Below are positions 56,395-64,000 of a DNA stretch of 64,000 nucleotides, in pieces. The stretch covers positions 53,970 through 117,969 of the forward strand of contig NZ_CANLNH010000015.1 in NCBI RefSeq assembly GCF_947492535.1, read 5' to 3'. Every line of letters starts with the position of its first letter. The first letter of the stretch is position 1. Made by a program: the position numbers and the translations under genes. The stretch comes from an uncultured Dokdonia sp. Its GTDB lineage: Bacteria > Bacteroidota > Bacteroidia > Flavobacteriales > Flavobacteriaceae. The notes under the pieces were generated by a model. That model did not search any database, was not told the origin of the DNA, and saw nothing but the letters and a program-made list of their open reading frames with translations.

Positions 56395-57012
56395 CTAGCT
56401 CTTAGACTGTTTTAATAACTTGTTACGTTCATCTTGTAATTGTCTGCCTAGCTTTTGCTCTTTTTCTAGAGCTTTTCTTTTATAGTCATCAAAATCAAGC
56501 TCTAGCTCATCAAGTTTTCTTTTTGCTTGACGTGTCAATGTATTGCTATTCTTGAATCTAAAGATAAATAATAAGAGTCCTAAAAATAAAATACCAATGA
56601 TACTCCACATCATTGTTTGATAGCTGCCTTTGCTCATTTGTGAGCCAAAAAAGTTCATACTATCTTTTTCTAGATTGGTGTCTTCTAAGCTTTTTTGAGT
56701 GCTTGAAAGGTTTGTGTTTAATCCAGTAATCTCTGCAGCTTGGTCTTCTATACGCTTGTTAAGCGTTGTTATTTTAGTTTTTAGCGTGGTAACACTATCA
56801 GAAAGTTGTTTTCTGTAACGATCCAGTTTAGGGCGCTCAATGACTTTGTAGCGTTTTGCTCCATTGTTATAGTTGCCACTTGATTTAATAACTTGGTCAT
56901 ACTGTTCTACAACAGTTTTTGGGGGTGTGTCTTCAGTTTGTGGTTCTTGAGCATTTACATGTAAGAGTATACCAAAACATAAGATGAGTAGGAAGAGTGT
57001 TCTTTTTGTCAT
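56395..57012 (-). CDS. Secreted/membrane coiled-coil protein
   Basis: A 205-residue protein: signal peptide (MTKRTLFLLILCFGILLHVNA), then a long coiled coil (about 60-118, many L and K heptads), a membrane helix (about 131-150, MWSIIGILFLGLLLFIF) and a cytoplasmic charged helix (about 155-205). It probably spans the inner membrane once or is anchored by it. Function unknown; relatives are sometimes mislabelled as a tRNA methyltransferase because they sit beside trmD. Confidence 0.75.
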   Translation of the reverse strand: MTKRTLFLLILCFGILLHVNAQEPQTEDTPPKTVVEQYDQVIKSSGNYNNGAKRYKVIERPKLDRYRKQLSDSVTTLKTKITTLNKRIEDQAAEITGLNTNLSSTQKSLEDTNLEKDSMNFFGSQMSKGSYQTMMWSIIGILFLGLLLFIFRFKNSNTLTRQAKRKLDELELDFDDYKRKALEKEQKLGRQLQDERNKLLKQSKS

Positions 57013-57144
57013 GGGTTTTAGGGTGTTTTAGTCGGTTATACTATTTTGAATGACTAGTTCTTAGGTTTGTTCGGTGACAAAAATACTAGAAATAATCAAC
57101 TTAAATACGTTTGAAAATAAGACTTGGTTCTTTTGAAGAAAAAT

Positions 57145-57176
57145 AAAAGCTCACTTTTATAAAAAGTGAGCTTTTA
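57145..57176 (-). terminator. Hairpin terminator after the GAPDH gene
   Basis: Stem AAAAGCTCACTTTT/AAAAGTGAGCTTTT around TAT, followed on the minus strand by a T-rich stretch. Confidence 0.85.
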
Positions 57177-57218
57177 AATCTTGATTTTTCTTACATATTA
57201 TATACGTATATACTACGA

Positions 57219-58664
57219 CTAATAGTATGTAAATCGTCTTACTTTAGAGATGTATTTTGCAAGTCGGATTACCTGATGGCTATATCCGTACTCATTATCA
57301 TACCAAACATATAGTACTACATTTTTTCCACCTTCTCTTACAATAGTAGCATTACTATCATAAATACTTGGAGCTGATGATCCAACAATGTCGCTTGATA
57401 CAAGTTCGTTGTCAATAGAATATTTTATTTGCTCTACTAAATTTCCTTCAAGGGCATATTTTCTTAACGTAGTATTTAAATCTTCTACACTTGTTTCTTT
57501 ATCAAGTTCTAGATTTAGTATTGCTAATGATCCATTAGGTACAGGTACACGAATAGCGTTTGAAGTTAATTTTCCTTCAAATGTAGGTAATGCTTTACTC
57601 ACTGCTTTTCCAGCTCCCGTTTCTGTAATGACCATATTTAGCGCTGCGGCTCTTCCTCTACGATATTTACTATGCATATTATCTACTAGATTCTGATCGT
57701 TAGTATATGCGTGTATGGTTTCTAAATGCCCATATTTTACACCAAAAGAATCATCCATTGCTTTTAGAACTGGAGTGATAGCATTTGTGGTACAAGAGGC
57801 AGCAGAGAAAATGGATGTTTCGTCTGGATTATGTTCTAAATGATTTACACCGTGTACAATATTAGGAATTCCTTTGCCTGGAGCTGTAAGTAATACTTTT
57901 GCTACTCCTTTTCCAGCAAGATGTCTACTTAAAGCCTCTTTATCTCTGAAAGCTCCTGTATTGTCAATAACAAGGGCGTCATTAATACCATAAGCTGTAT
58001 AATCAATATCTTCTGGCGCATTTGCACTTATAATATGTACTGTAGTACCATTAATGATCAATGCTTTTTTGTCTGCATCTACGGCGACAGTACCGGCAAA
58101 ATCTCCATGTACGGAATCACTTTTAAGTAATGAAGCTCTTTTTTCTAATACAGTAGCATCTATTTTACCACGAGTTACAATAGCTCTTAATCGCATTTGT
58201 GCTCCTTTGCCTGTACGAGTCATAAGCTCTCTAGCTAATAATCGACCGATGCGTCCAAAACCGTATAATACAACATCTTTAGGAGTAATATTAGTAGTTG
58301 TTTTTGCTGGTTTTAATTTTTTTGCAACAAATGAAGTTGCGCTAATATGATCTTCTTCAAGATGATATTCATAGGTAAGTTTACCGATATCTAACTTGGC
58401 AGGAGGAAGCTCAAGTGTTTTGATAGCCTCAGCAATCTCAACACTATCAAAAATAGAGATTGGTTTTTCTACAAAAGCACCTGCGTACTCGTGAAGATCT
58501 AAAATCTCACTTACATTTCTGTCAATGAGTTGGTTTCTGAAAAGTACTAGCTCTATAGATTTATCATACCATAGGTCGCTTGCAATTTTAATAAAAGCGA
58601 CCGCCGCTTTACGACGATCTGCTTGAAAAGAAAGTTCTGTTTCGTAAGTATCTAGATGACTCAT
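57219..58664 (-). CDS. Glyceraldehyde-3-phosphate dehydrogenase, long form
   Basis: A 481-residue GAPDH. The ~130-residue N-terminal extension (FQADRRKAAVAFIKIASDLWYD, KSIELVLFRNQLID) is not in the usual 335-residue enzyme. The Rossmann part has VVLYGFGRIGRLLARELM and the catalytic Cys is in FSAASCTTNAITPVLKA (near 290) with its partner His in TIHAYTNDQNLVD. The C-terminal ends with VVLYVWYDNEYGYSHQVIRL. It oxidises glyceraldehyde 3-phosphate with NAD(P). The extended class is common in Bacteroidota and its role in direction of flux is not settled. Confidence 0.93.
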   Translation of the reverse strand: MSHLDTYETELSFQADRRKAAVAFIKIASDLWYDKSIELVLFRNQLIDRNVSEILDLHEYAGAFVEKPISIFDSVEIAEAIKTLELPPAKLDIGKLTYEYHLEEDHISATSFVAKKLKPAKTTTNITPKDVVLYGFGRIGRLLARELMTRTGKGAQMRLRAIVTRGKIDATVLEKRASLLKSDSVHGDFAGTVAVDADKKALIINGTTVHIISANAPEDIDYTAYGINDALVIDNTGAFRDKEALSRHLAGKGVAKVLLTAPGKGIPNIVHGVNHLEHNPDETSIFSAASCTTNAITPVLKAMDDSFGVKYGHLETIHAYTNDQNLVDNMHSKYRRGRAAALNMVITETGAGKAVSKALPTFEGKLTSNAIRVPVPNGSLAILNLELDKETSVEDLNTTLRKYALEGNLVEQIKYSIDNELVSSDIVGSSAPSIYDSNATIVREGGKNVVLYVWYDNEYGYSHQVIRLAKYISKVRRFTYY

Positions 58665-58761
58665 GCTACTATTTTTGTTTTTGGGTGTCGTTTTTATTTA
58701 GGACACCCTTTTTAAATTTTCGGCAAAAGTATAGATTTCAAACGTTTTCGTAACAGAAAAA

Positions 58762-58797
58762 AACAAAAAAAAGCGCTTTTAATTTAAAAGCGCTTTA
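58762..58797 (-). terminator. Hairpin terminator after the HtrA gene
   Basis: Stem AAAGCGCTTTT/AAAAGCGCTTT with a six-base loop and a long T run on the minus strand. Confidence 0.85.
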
Positions 58798-58854
58798 GAA
58801 TTAAGATTTTATTATAAATTTTAGAGGTTTGTCTCTTGCTTTTATATTTAAAAA

Positions 58855-60282
58855 TTAGTTTTCAAATATAAAACGATTACGTTCTCCATTTTGATCTACA
58901 AATACAATACTAACAGGTTCGTTAGGGTTTTTATTTTTAAAAATACGTTTTACATCTTCTATATCTGACACTTTTTGATCATCTATTTCAGATATTACAA
59001 GACCTTCTATATTGTAACGTCTCATTTCTGGTGTAAGTGTATTGTTAATTACTACTCCATGTTTTGCTTTATACTTTTTAAGGTCTTTAGCAGAAGCGTT
59101 TTTGACTTGTATACCTAATCTGTTTATGTCATAAGTTACAGATTTGGATAATGTTACAGGTACTGTAATTTCTTTGTTATCACGTAATACATATACTTGA
59201 ACAACATCATCGGGGCGTTTAGAGCTTATATAGCCTGATAAATCTGAAAATTTATTGATTTCTATATTATCTATACGCTTAATGATATCTCCATTTTGAA
59301 TCCCTGCTTTTTCAGCGCCACTCTCATACTCAACGCCGCCTACATAAAACCCTTCTGTTGTACTTATTTCTAATTCTTCAACATCTTGTGGGCGCAACGA
59401 TTTTACAGAAGTACCACGTACTCCTAAGATTCCTTTTTGTACAGAACCATACTGCATGATATCCTCTACAATTTTACGAGCATTGTTTGAAGGTACGGCA
59501 AACGCATAACCTACATATGATCCAGTTTGTGATGTGATCGCTGTATTGATCCCTAGAAGTTCTCCATATGTATTTACAAGAGCGCCACCACTATTTCCAG
59601 GATTGATAGCAGCATCCGTTTGTATGAATGATTGGTAATTTGCATCGTTTTCATCAATATCTCTAGCTTTTGCAGAGATAATACCTGCTGTAACAGTAGA
59701 GGTAAGGTTAAATGGGTTTCCTACGGCAAGTACCCATTCTCCTACTTTTGCATTATCACTATCTCCAAAGGGGATATAGGGAAGTTCGTCTCCTCCTGTA
59801 TCTATTTTAATAAGAGCAATATCAGCTTTTTCATCAGTTCCTATGAGTTGCGCTGTATATTTACGATTATCATTTAGCGCAACTTCTATCTCACTAGCGC
59901 CATCAATAACGTGATTATTTGTGATGATAAATCCGTCGGGAGATATGATCACACCACTTCCAGCTCCTACAATTCCTCCTCGTTGTCCACCACCTCGAAG
60001 AAATTCCATCATATTGCGAGGTTGTCTATATTCTTGTTTGTTACTAACGTGCACAACTCCATTTACAGTACGTTCTGCTGCATCGGTAAAATCAATACCA
60101 GAATTTGCTGCAGCTGCATATGTAGTTGGTGTATATACAGGAATGCTAGAAGGTTGGTTTTGAACATTGTTTGTAGTTGAAGCTGGTACTTCAATAAATA
60201 ATTTGTATGCGCCTAGGGTTATAACACCTGCTAGGACAGCAACAGAAAGTAAACTTGCTATTTTTTTCATGGTCATTTTCAT
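58855..60282 (-). CDS. Periplasmic trypsin-like protease Do / HtrA
   Basis: A 475-residue serine protease from ATG 60282 (60276 and 60270 are alternatives). Membrane-anchor/signal helix about 5-25 (KKIASLLSVAVLAGVITLGAY). The trypsin domain (about 60-260) has the His in ITNNHVIDGASE, Asp in ADIALIKIDTGG, Ser in NPGNSGGALVNTYG. Two PDZ domains follow (about 270-370 and 385-470), each with an IxxGDIIxxID-type motif (AGIQNGDIIKRIDNIEI). It degrades or chaperones misfolded envelope proteins. The frame extends to 60333, but the extension is poor. It diverges from dapF. Confidence 0.94.
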   Translation of the reverse strand: MKMTMKKIASLLSVAVLAGVITLGAYKLFIEVPASTTNNVQNQPSSIPVYTPTTYAAAANSGIDFTDAAERTVNGVVHVSNKQEYRQPRNMMEFLRGGGQRGGIVGAGSGVIISPDGFIITNNHVIDGASEIEVALNDNRKYTAQLIGTDEKADIALIKIDTGGDELPYIPFGDSDNAKVGEWVLAVGNPFNLTSTVTAGIISAKARDIDENDANYQSFIQTDAAINPGNSGGALVNTYGELLGINTAITSQTGSYVGYAFAVPSNNARKIVEDIMQYGSVQKGILGVRGTSVKSLRPQDVEELEISTTEGFYVGGVEYESGAEKAGIQNGDIIKRIDNIEINKFSDLSGYISSKRPDDVVQVYVLRDNKEITVPVTLSKSVTYDINRLGIQVKNASAKDLKKYKAKHGVVINNTLTPEMRRYNIEGLVISEIDDQKVSDIEDVKRIFKNKNPNEPVSIVFVDQNGERNRFIFEN

Positions 60283-60375
60283 TAGGTGATTATATAATGT
60301 TAAATTTAAAATTTTAGTATATACGGAATTCATATTTAACTGCCTTTTAACAGCACAGGCAATATGCTAATTCCG

Positions 60376-60383
60376 TATTTTTG
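60376..60383 (+). promoter_or_regulatory. Possible -7 element of the dapF operon
   Basis: TATTTTTG fits TAnnTTTG, 19 bases before the dapF ATG; the -33 element is unclear. Confidence 0.45.
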
Positions 60384-60402
60384 TCGTTTATTTTAATAAA
60401 GC

Positions 60403-61185
60403 ATGACGATCCCATTTAATAAATACCAAGGAACCGGCAATGATTTTGTCATTATTGATAATCGACAACTATTTTTCCCCAAAGATGATACCAAACTTAT
60501 CGCTACCCTTTGCGACCGTAAATTTGGCATAGGTGCAGACGGTTTGATACTTTTAGAAAATCATGATCGTGTAGATTTTACGATGGTATATTACAATGCA
60601 GACGGTAAGCAGAGCAGTATGTGTGGTAATGGTGGGCGTTGTATTGTTGCTTTCGCGAAAGCGTTACAAGTCATACAATCTTCTACAACATTTATGGCTA
60701 TTGACGGTTTGCATGAAGCATCTATAACAGAAGATGGTATTGTGCATTTAAAAATGCAAGATGTCGCAGCTATAAAAACGACAGATGCGTATAGTTTTTT
60801 GGATACGGGATCTCCTCATCATGTTGAATTTTCGGAAAATTTACCAGATCTTGATGTGAAAATGGAAGGAGCTCGTATACGATATAGTGACCTGTACGGA
60901 AGTGCAGGGAGTAATATTAATTTTGTATCTCAAACAGCGCCTAACGTTTTTGCAGTTCGTACGTATGAACGAGGCGTAGAAGATGAAACGTTGAGTTGCG
61001 GTACTGGAGTTACTGCCGTGGCACTTGCTATGCATCATCAAGGCAAAACGACTAAAAACCATGTGAATCTTGCCGTAGAAGGAGGGCAATTGGAAGTGTG
61101 TTTTCAAAAAGAAGAAGATGGATACACTCATATATTTTTAATTGGTCCTGCAACATATGTTTTTGAAGGAGAGATTGTATGCTAA
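60403..61185 (+). CDS. dapF: Diaminopimelate epimerase
   Basis: A 260-residue enzyme converting LL- to meso-diaminopimelate for lysine and peptidoglycan. Both catalytic cysteines are present: MCGNGGRCIVAFAK (Cys near 73) and ETLSCGTGVTAVAL (Cys near 200). NKYQGTGNDFVIIDN is the start motif. It forms an operon with a GNAT gene (overlap 7 bases) and mltG. The palindrome 60649-60663 lies inside the conserved region and is read as VAFAKAL. Confidence 0.95.
   Translation: MTIPFNKYQGTGNDFVIIDNRQLFFPKDDTKLIATLCDRKFGIGADGLILLENHDRVDFTMVYYNADGKQSSMCGNGGRCIVAFAKALQVIQSSTTFMAIDGLHEASITEDGIVHLKMQDVAAIKTTDAYSFLDTGSPHHVEFSENLPDLDVKMEGARIRYSDLYGSAGSNINFVSQTAPNVFAVRTYERGVEDETLSCGTGVTAVALAMHHQGKTTKNHVNLAVEGGQLEVCFQKEEDGYTHIFLIGPATYVFEGEIVC
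60649..60663. repeat. Iterated palindrome copy in dapF
   Basis: GCTTTCGCGAAAGCG, read as AFAKA directly after the catalytic Cys loop. Confidence 0.85.
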
Positions 61186-61724
61186 CACTTAAGGGAAATA
61201 CTGTTTTTTTAAGAGCTTTGGAGCCAGAAGACTTGATAGCGATACATCGTATTGAAAATGATGAGCGTCTTTGGTCTGTAAGCGAAACCTTAGTTCCTTT
61301 TTCTGTATATAATATTAAAGAGTATATTGCTAATGCACATAAAGATATTTATGAGGTAAAACAATTACGTTTAGCAATATGTGATACGACATCGAGAGAA
61401 CTTATAGGACTTATTGATCTCTTTGATTATGATCCACATAATGCTAGGGCTGGGGTTGGTATTTTAATTGAATCTGAAGCAAATAGGGGAAAAGGCTATG
61501 GAAAAGAAGCGCTTGATTTGATTCTTAGTTATGTAAAAACACATTTAAAATTACATCAGTTGTATGTCAATATTCTTGAAGATAACCTAGCTAGTATTCA
61601 GTTGTTTACAAATGCGGGTTTTGTGAGGATAGGCGTTAAAAAAGATTGGAGACGAGTGAGTGGGGAAGGAGTACGCTTTCGCGAAAGCTATAAAAATGAA
61701 GTTTTATTTCAACATCTATTATAA
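61179..61724 (+). CDS. GNAT family N-acetyltransferase (RimL-like)
   Basis: A 181-residue GNAT: VFLRALEPEDLIAIHRIEND at the start, GVGILIESEANRGKGYGKEA with the NRGKGYG acetyl-CoA loop, and LYVNILEDNLASIQLFTNAG, the SpeG/RimL-like pattern. Located between dapF and mltG with overlaps of 7 and 1 bases, so it is probably part of a cell-wall operon, but its substrate is unknown. The palindrome at 61674-61688 is read as FRES. Confidence 0.9.
   Translation: MLTLKGNTVFLRALEPEDLIAIHRIENDERLWSVSETLVPFSVYNIKEYIANAHKDIYEVKQLRLAICDTTSRELIGLIDLFDYDPHNARAGVGILIESEANRGKGYGKEALDLILSYVKTHLKLHQLYVNILEDNLASIQLFTNAGFVRIGVKKDWRRVSGEGVRFRESYKNEVLFQHLL
61674..61688. repeat. Iterated palindrome copy in the 61179 GNAT gene
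   Basis: CGCTTTCGCGAAAGC, read as RFRES near the C-terminus. Confidence 0.85.
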
Positions 61725-62767
61725 TGTATATTAAAAAGATAATAATAGCCATAGTGCTTATTGGGTTTATAGTATGTGCTGTTTTTGCATATGGCGTATA
61801 TGGAGCTATTTTTTCTCCAAATACTGCTTTTGAAAATGAAGAAGCCTATCTCTTTGTTGCTTCGGATGCTACTTTTAAACAGGTGACAGAAGATATAGCT
61901 CCTTTGTTAAAAGATGTAGAATCTTTTGTGTCTGTTGCTGAACGTAAAGGATATGATACTAATATTAAATCAGGCCATTTTGCTATTAAGAAGGGGATGA
62001 GTAACAATGATATTATTAATGCTATTCGTAGTCAGAATAAACCTGTGAAGATTGCATTTAATAATCAAGAACGTATAGAAAATTTAGCAGGTCGTATTGC
62101 AACACAAATAGAAGCAGATAGCTTGTCTTTACTTTTAGCTATGAAAGAGCCTAATTTTTTGAAAGCTAATGGTTTTACGGAAGAAACTGCACTGACAATG
62201 TATATTCCTAATAGTTATGAATTGTATTGGAATATTTCGGCAAAAGGATTTAGAGACCGAATGCTTAAAGAGCATAAACGTTTTTGGAATGATACTCGTA
62301 AAGCGAAGGCTAAGCTGTTAAAATTAACTCCAGAACAAATATATGCACTTGCATCTATAGTTCATAAAGAAACGGCTAAAGTAGAAGAACGACCCCGTGT
62401 TGCAGGCGTATATCTCAACAGAATTAAGAAAGGAATAAAACTCGATGCGGATCCTACTATTATTTATGCTTTAAAGAAAAAGGCTAATGATTGGGATATG
62501 GTCATAAAAAGAGTACTTTATAAAGATTTAGAAATAAGTTCTCCTTATAATACTTATAGAAATGCAGGAGTTCCTCCCGGACCTATTTTTATGCCAGATA
62601 TCTCTGCTATAGATGCTGTTCTAAATGCAGAAAAACATGGCTATTATTATTTTGTTGCAGACATTGAACGATTTGGATATCATAAGTTTGCTAAAACGCT
62701 TTCACAGCACAATGCTAACAGCGCTGCCTATAAACGCTGGATTAGCAATCAAGGGGTAAGACGTTAA
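61724..62767 (+). CDS. mltG: Endolytic transglycosylase MltG
   Basis: A 347-residue inner-membrane protein: one N-terminal helix (about 5-28), a LysM-like part with YLFVASDATFKQVTED, then the YceG catalytic domain with ALASIVHKETAKVEERPRVAG (the Glu of HKET being catalytic), VYLNRIKKGIKLDADPTIIY and NTYRNAGVPPGPIFMPDISA. It cuts nascent glycan strands and helps set their length. It is last in the dapF operon. Confidence 0.94.
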   Translation: MYIKKIIIAIVLIGFIVCAVFAYGVYGAIFSPNTAFENEEAYLFVASDATFKQVTEDIAPLLKDVESFVSVAERKGYDTNIKSGHFAIKKGMSNNDIINAIRSQNKPVKIAFNNQERIENLAGRIATQIEADSLSLLLAMKEPNFLKANGFTEETALTMYIPNSYELYWNISAKGFRDRMLKEHKRFWNDTRKAKAKLLKLTPEQIYALASIVHKETAKVEERPRVAGVYLNRIKKGIKLDADPTIIYALKKKANDWDMVIKRVLYKDLEISSPYNTYRNAGVPPGPIFMPDISAIDAVLNAEKHGYYYFVADIERFGYHKFAKTLSQHNANSAAYKRWISNQGVRR

Positions 62768-63130
62768 AGGGTGACAAAAACTGTTAATAACCCTGTTCCT
62801 AACTTTTAGAGTATTTATGTTTCTCGAAAGGACTTACATAGTAATTTTGAGTATCAATATGATTGCACTTTAGTGTTGCACTTGACGTTTTAAATGGGGG
62901 CAAAGTTGTCATTTGTATTTTTTTAAGTGATTTTCTTAAAAGAATCTTAACACTAAATCGACGAAAAGCATTGAAAATAAAGGGTTTTGTTAATTGAACA
63001 GTTATTTCATCTCCTTTGTCGATTTTTGTTTGGTAGATTCAAATATAGTTGTATTTTTGCCGGCCGAAATAGACAGCACTATATAAGGTTTTAAATGTTA
63101 AAAAAACCTTAGCAGTCGAAAAGCGATTAT
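62768..63130. other. Non-coding gap before the lysozyme-like gene
   Basis: 363 bases, no credible ORF on either strand and no repeat. It has a promoter near its end (63030-63059); the rest is AT-rich leader or upstream control region. Confidence 0.7.
63030..63059 (+). promoter_or_regulatory. Promoter of the lysozyme-like gene
   Basis: TTG at 63030-63032, then 19 bases, then TATTTTTG at 63052-63059, matching the Bacteroidota consensus. The ATG is 71 bases further. Confidence 0.65.
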
Positions 63131-63802
63131 ATGGTAAGAAGCCTGGTAAAAATTACTGTCCTTCCATTTATGATAGGACTTTTATCACTAGGAAATATTT
63201 CAGAAAAGAAACGGGAACTCACTAAAACGGAAGACTTTTCTCAATATTCAACTAAAGGTTTAGACCTTTATTATACGGTGCCTTTACCTGAAGAAACTGT
63301 TCAGGAGGTATATCCTACTTATTTTCCACTTGCACTCACAGGGGGAATGTATATAGGATTTAAAGAAGCTTTAGCTTTTAAAGAATCTCAGGGTAATTAT
63401 TTTAGTATAAATACTTTTGGGTACATGGGTAAATATCAATTTGGGGCATCCACCTTAGATTTGATAGGTATTAAGAATACAAAGAATTTTATTAAAAATC
63501 CAGCTTTGCAAGAGCAAGCATTTTTATTAAACACTTCTCGAAACAAATGGGTGTTACGACGTGATATTAAGCGTTTTTCAGGAAAATGGGTTGGTGGTAT
63601 CAAAATTACCGAGTCTGGTATTCTGGCAGCAGCACATTTGGCTGGACCTGGAAGTGTAAAGCGTTTTTTACGTTCAGGAGGAGAAATAGGATTTAATGAT
63701 GCCTATGGAACTTCAATACGAAGTTATCTGAGAAAATTCTCAGGGTTTGATGTTTCTTTTGTCCAGGCCGTTAAAAGACCAAGATTAGAAGATTTATTGT
63801 AA
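63131..63802 (+). CDS. Exported lysozyme-like / lytic transglycosylase-like protein
   Basis: A 223-residue protein with a hydrophobic N-terminus (VRSLVKITVLPFMIGLLSLG) acting as a signal or anchor. A compact domain follows with EALAFKESQGNYFSINTFGY and MGKYQFGASTLDLIGI, a pattern of the lysozyme-like fold (catalytic Glu85, then GxxQF) as in transglycosylases. It is near mltG. A LysM motif is not evident here. Action on peptidoglycan is inferred from the motif. Confidence 0.65.
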   Translation: MVRSLVKITVLPFMIGLLSLGNISEKKRELTKTEDFSQYSTKGLDLYYTVPLPEETVQEVYPTYFPLALTGGMYIGFKEALAFKESQGNYFSINTFGYMGKYQFGASTLDLIGIKNTKNFIKNPALQEQAFLLNTSRNKWVLRRDIKRFSGKWVGGIKITESGILAAAHLAGPGSVKRFLRSGGEIGFNDAYGTSIRSYLRKFSGFDVSFVQAVKRPRLEDLL

Positions 63803-63830
63803 CACAGATTTTTGATTAGTTAATTATTGT

Positions 63831-63864
63831 AAAAAAACTCCTAGTGTTTAGCTAGGAGTTTTTT
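63831..63864. terminator. Bidirectional hairpin terminator
   Basis: Stem AAAAAACTCCTAG/CTAGGAGTTTTTT with a short loop; ends the lysozyme-like gene and the convergent T9SS protein gene. Confidence 0.85.
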
Positions 63865-63892
63865 GGTTTATGTGTTTCTTTATTCTTCTTCG

Positions 63893-64000
63893 TTATCTTT
63901 TCAGTGTAAAGTGTCCTACAAACTCTCTTTGAGTTCCTAGTCCATCTGGTTCTGTATAGTTTACTCTAAACCAATAATCATCTGAGTTCATCGGTTGACC
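63893..64000 (-). CDS. C-terminal fragment: T9SS type B sorting domain protein
   Basis: An open minus-strand frame enters from the right edge and stops at 63893-63895. Its last residues, SDDYWFRVNY, then EFVGHFTLKR, match the type B C-terminal sorting domain (SxDYWFxVxYxxP ... GHFTLKR) that targets proteins to the type IX secretion system. So a large secreted surface protein continues beyond the window; only 35 residues are seen. Confidence 0.8.
   Translation of the reverse strand, partial: GQPMNSDDYWFRVNYTEPDGLGTQREFVGHFTLKR

Noticed and set aside
1..64000. tRNA, rRNA, transposase, integrase or phage genes
   Set aside because: Read through the intergenic regions by eye; no tRNA-like cloverleaf, rRNA segment or recombinase motif was recognised, though a short RNA could be missed.

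Overview
The window looks like a chromosomal segment of a marine-type Flavobacteriaceae bacterium (phylum Bacteroidota). Supporting signs are the low GC content, weak Shine-Dalgarno signals, and promoter-like TAnnTTTG boxes. Family content agrees: DUF4835, DUF4293, DUF5916, the LIC_10190 family, an omega/Rpb6-like subunit next to coaBC, an ECF sigma/FecR/TonB-receptor cassette, a Rho factor with a long Asn/Arg/Lys/Gln-rich insert, and a type IX secretion (type B) sorting tail at the right edge. The species cannot be fixed from sequence alone. No tRNA, rRNA, CRISPR array, prophage or transposase was seen.

Layout. 1-6.4 kb holds housekeeping genes: the end of a BamD-like gene, rpoZ-like, coaBC, DUF4835, an ABM monooxygenase with a SAM hydrolase, phoH and purC. 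6.4-9.3 kb has a small lipoprotein and a soluble TPR hybrid histidine kinase. 9.5-15.5 kb is a cell-surface signalling cassette: a repeat lipoprotein, divergent from an ECF sigma factor, a FecR anti-sigma factor and a TonB-dependent receptor. A perfect 31-bp inverted repeat brackets the sigma gene and places the same sequence upstream of both the lipoprotein gene and fecR. 15.5-28.5 kb mixes transport (MscS, AGCS symporter), a PagL-like lipid A deacylase, a cyclophilin-FKBP fusion and a run of small enzymes, peptidases and lipoproteins on the minus strand. 28.5-29.75 kb is non-coding and made of a ~450-bp direct duplication rich in hairpins. 29.75-33.1 kb is a fabH/ABC1-kinase/tetR cluster. 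33.2-40.4 kb holds mostly poorly known proteins and a second AGCS symporter. 40.5-46.2 kb has lolD, LIC_10190, TIGR02757 and DUF5916. 46.4-52.5 kb has folE, ybaB, an S9 peptidase and a pair of PLP enzymes that look like the sulfonolipid (capnine) CapA/CapB pair. 52.6-64 kb is housekeeping: rho, trmD, gapdh, htrA, dapF, mltG and a lysozyme-like protein.

Two window-wide themes stand out. First, a highly iterated palindrome (core GCTTTCGCGAAAGC) occurs 13 times exactly, plus several truncated or decayed copies, both between genes and inside genes. It has no stop codon in any frame and is read as AFAK, LSRK or FRES in unrelated proteins. Second, many genes concern the envelope: lipid A trimming, probable sulfonolipid synthesis, TonB transport, lipoproteins, MltG and a lysozyme-like protein, HtrA, and T9SS cargo.
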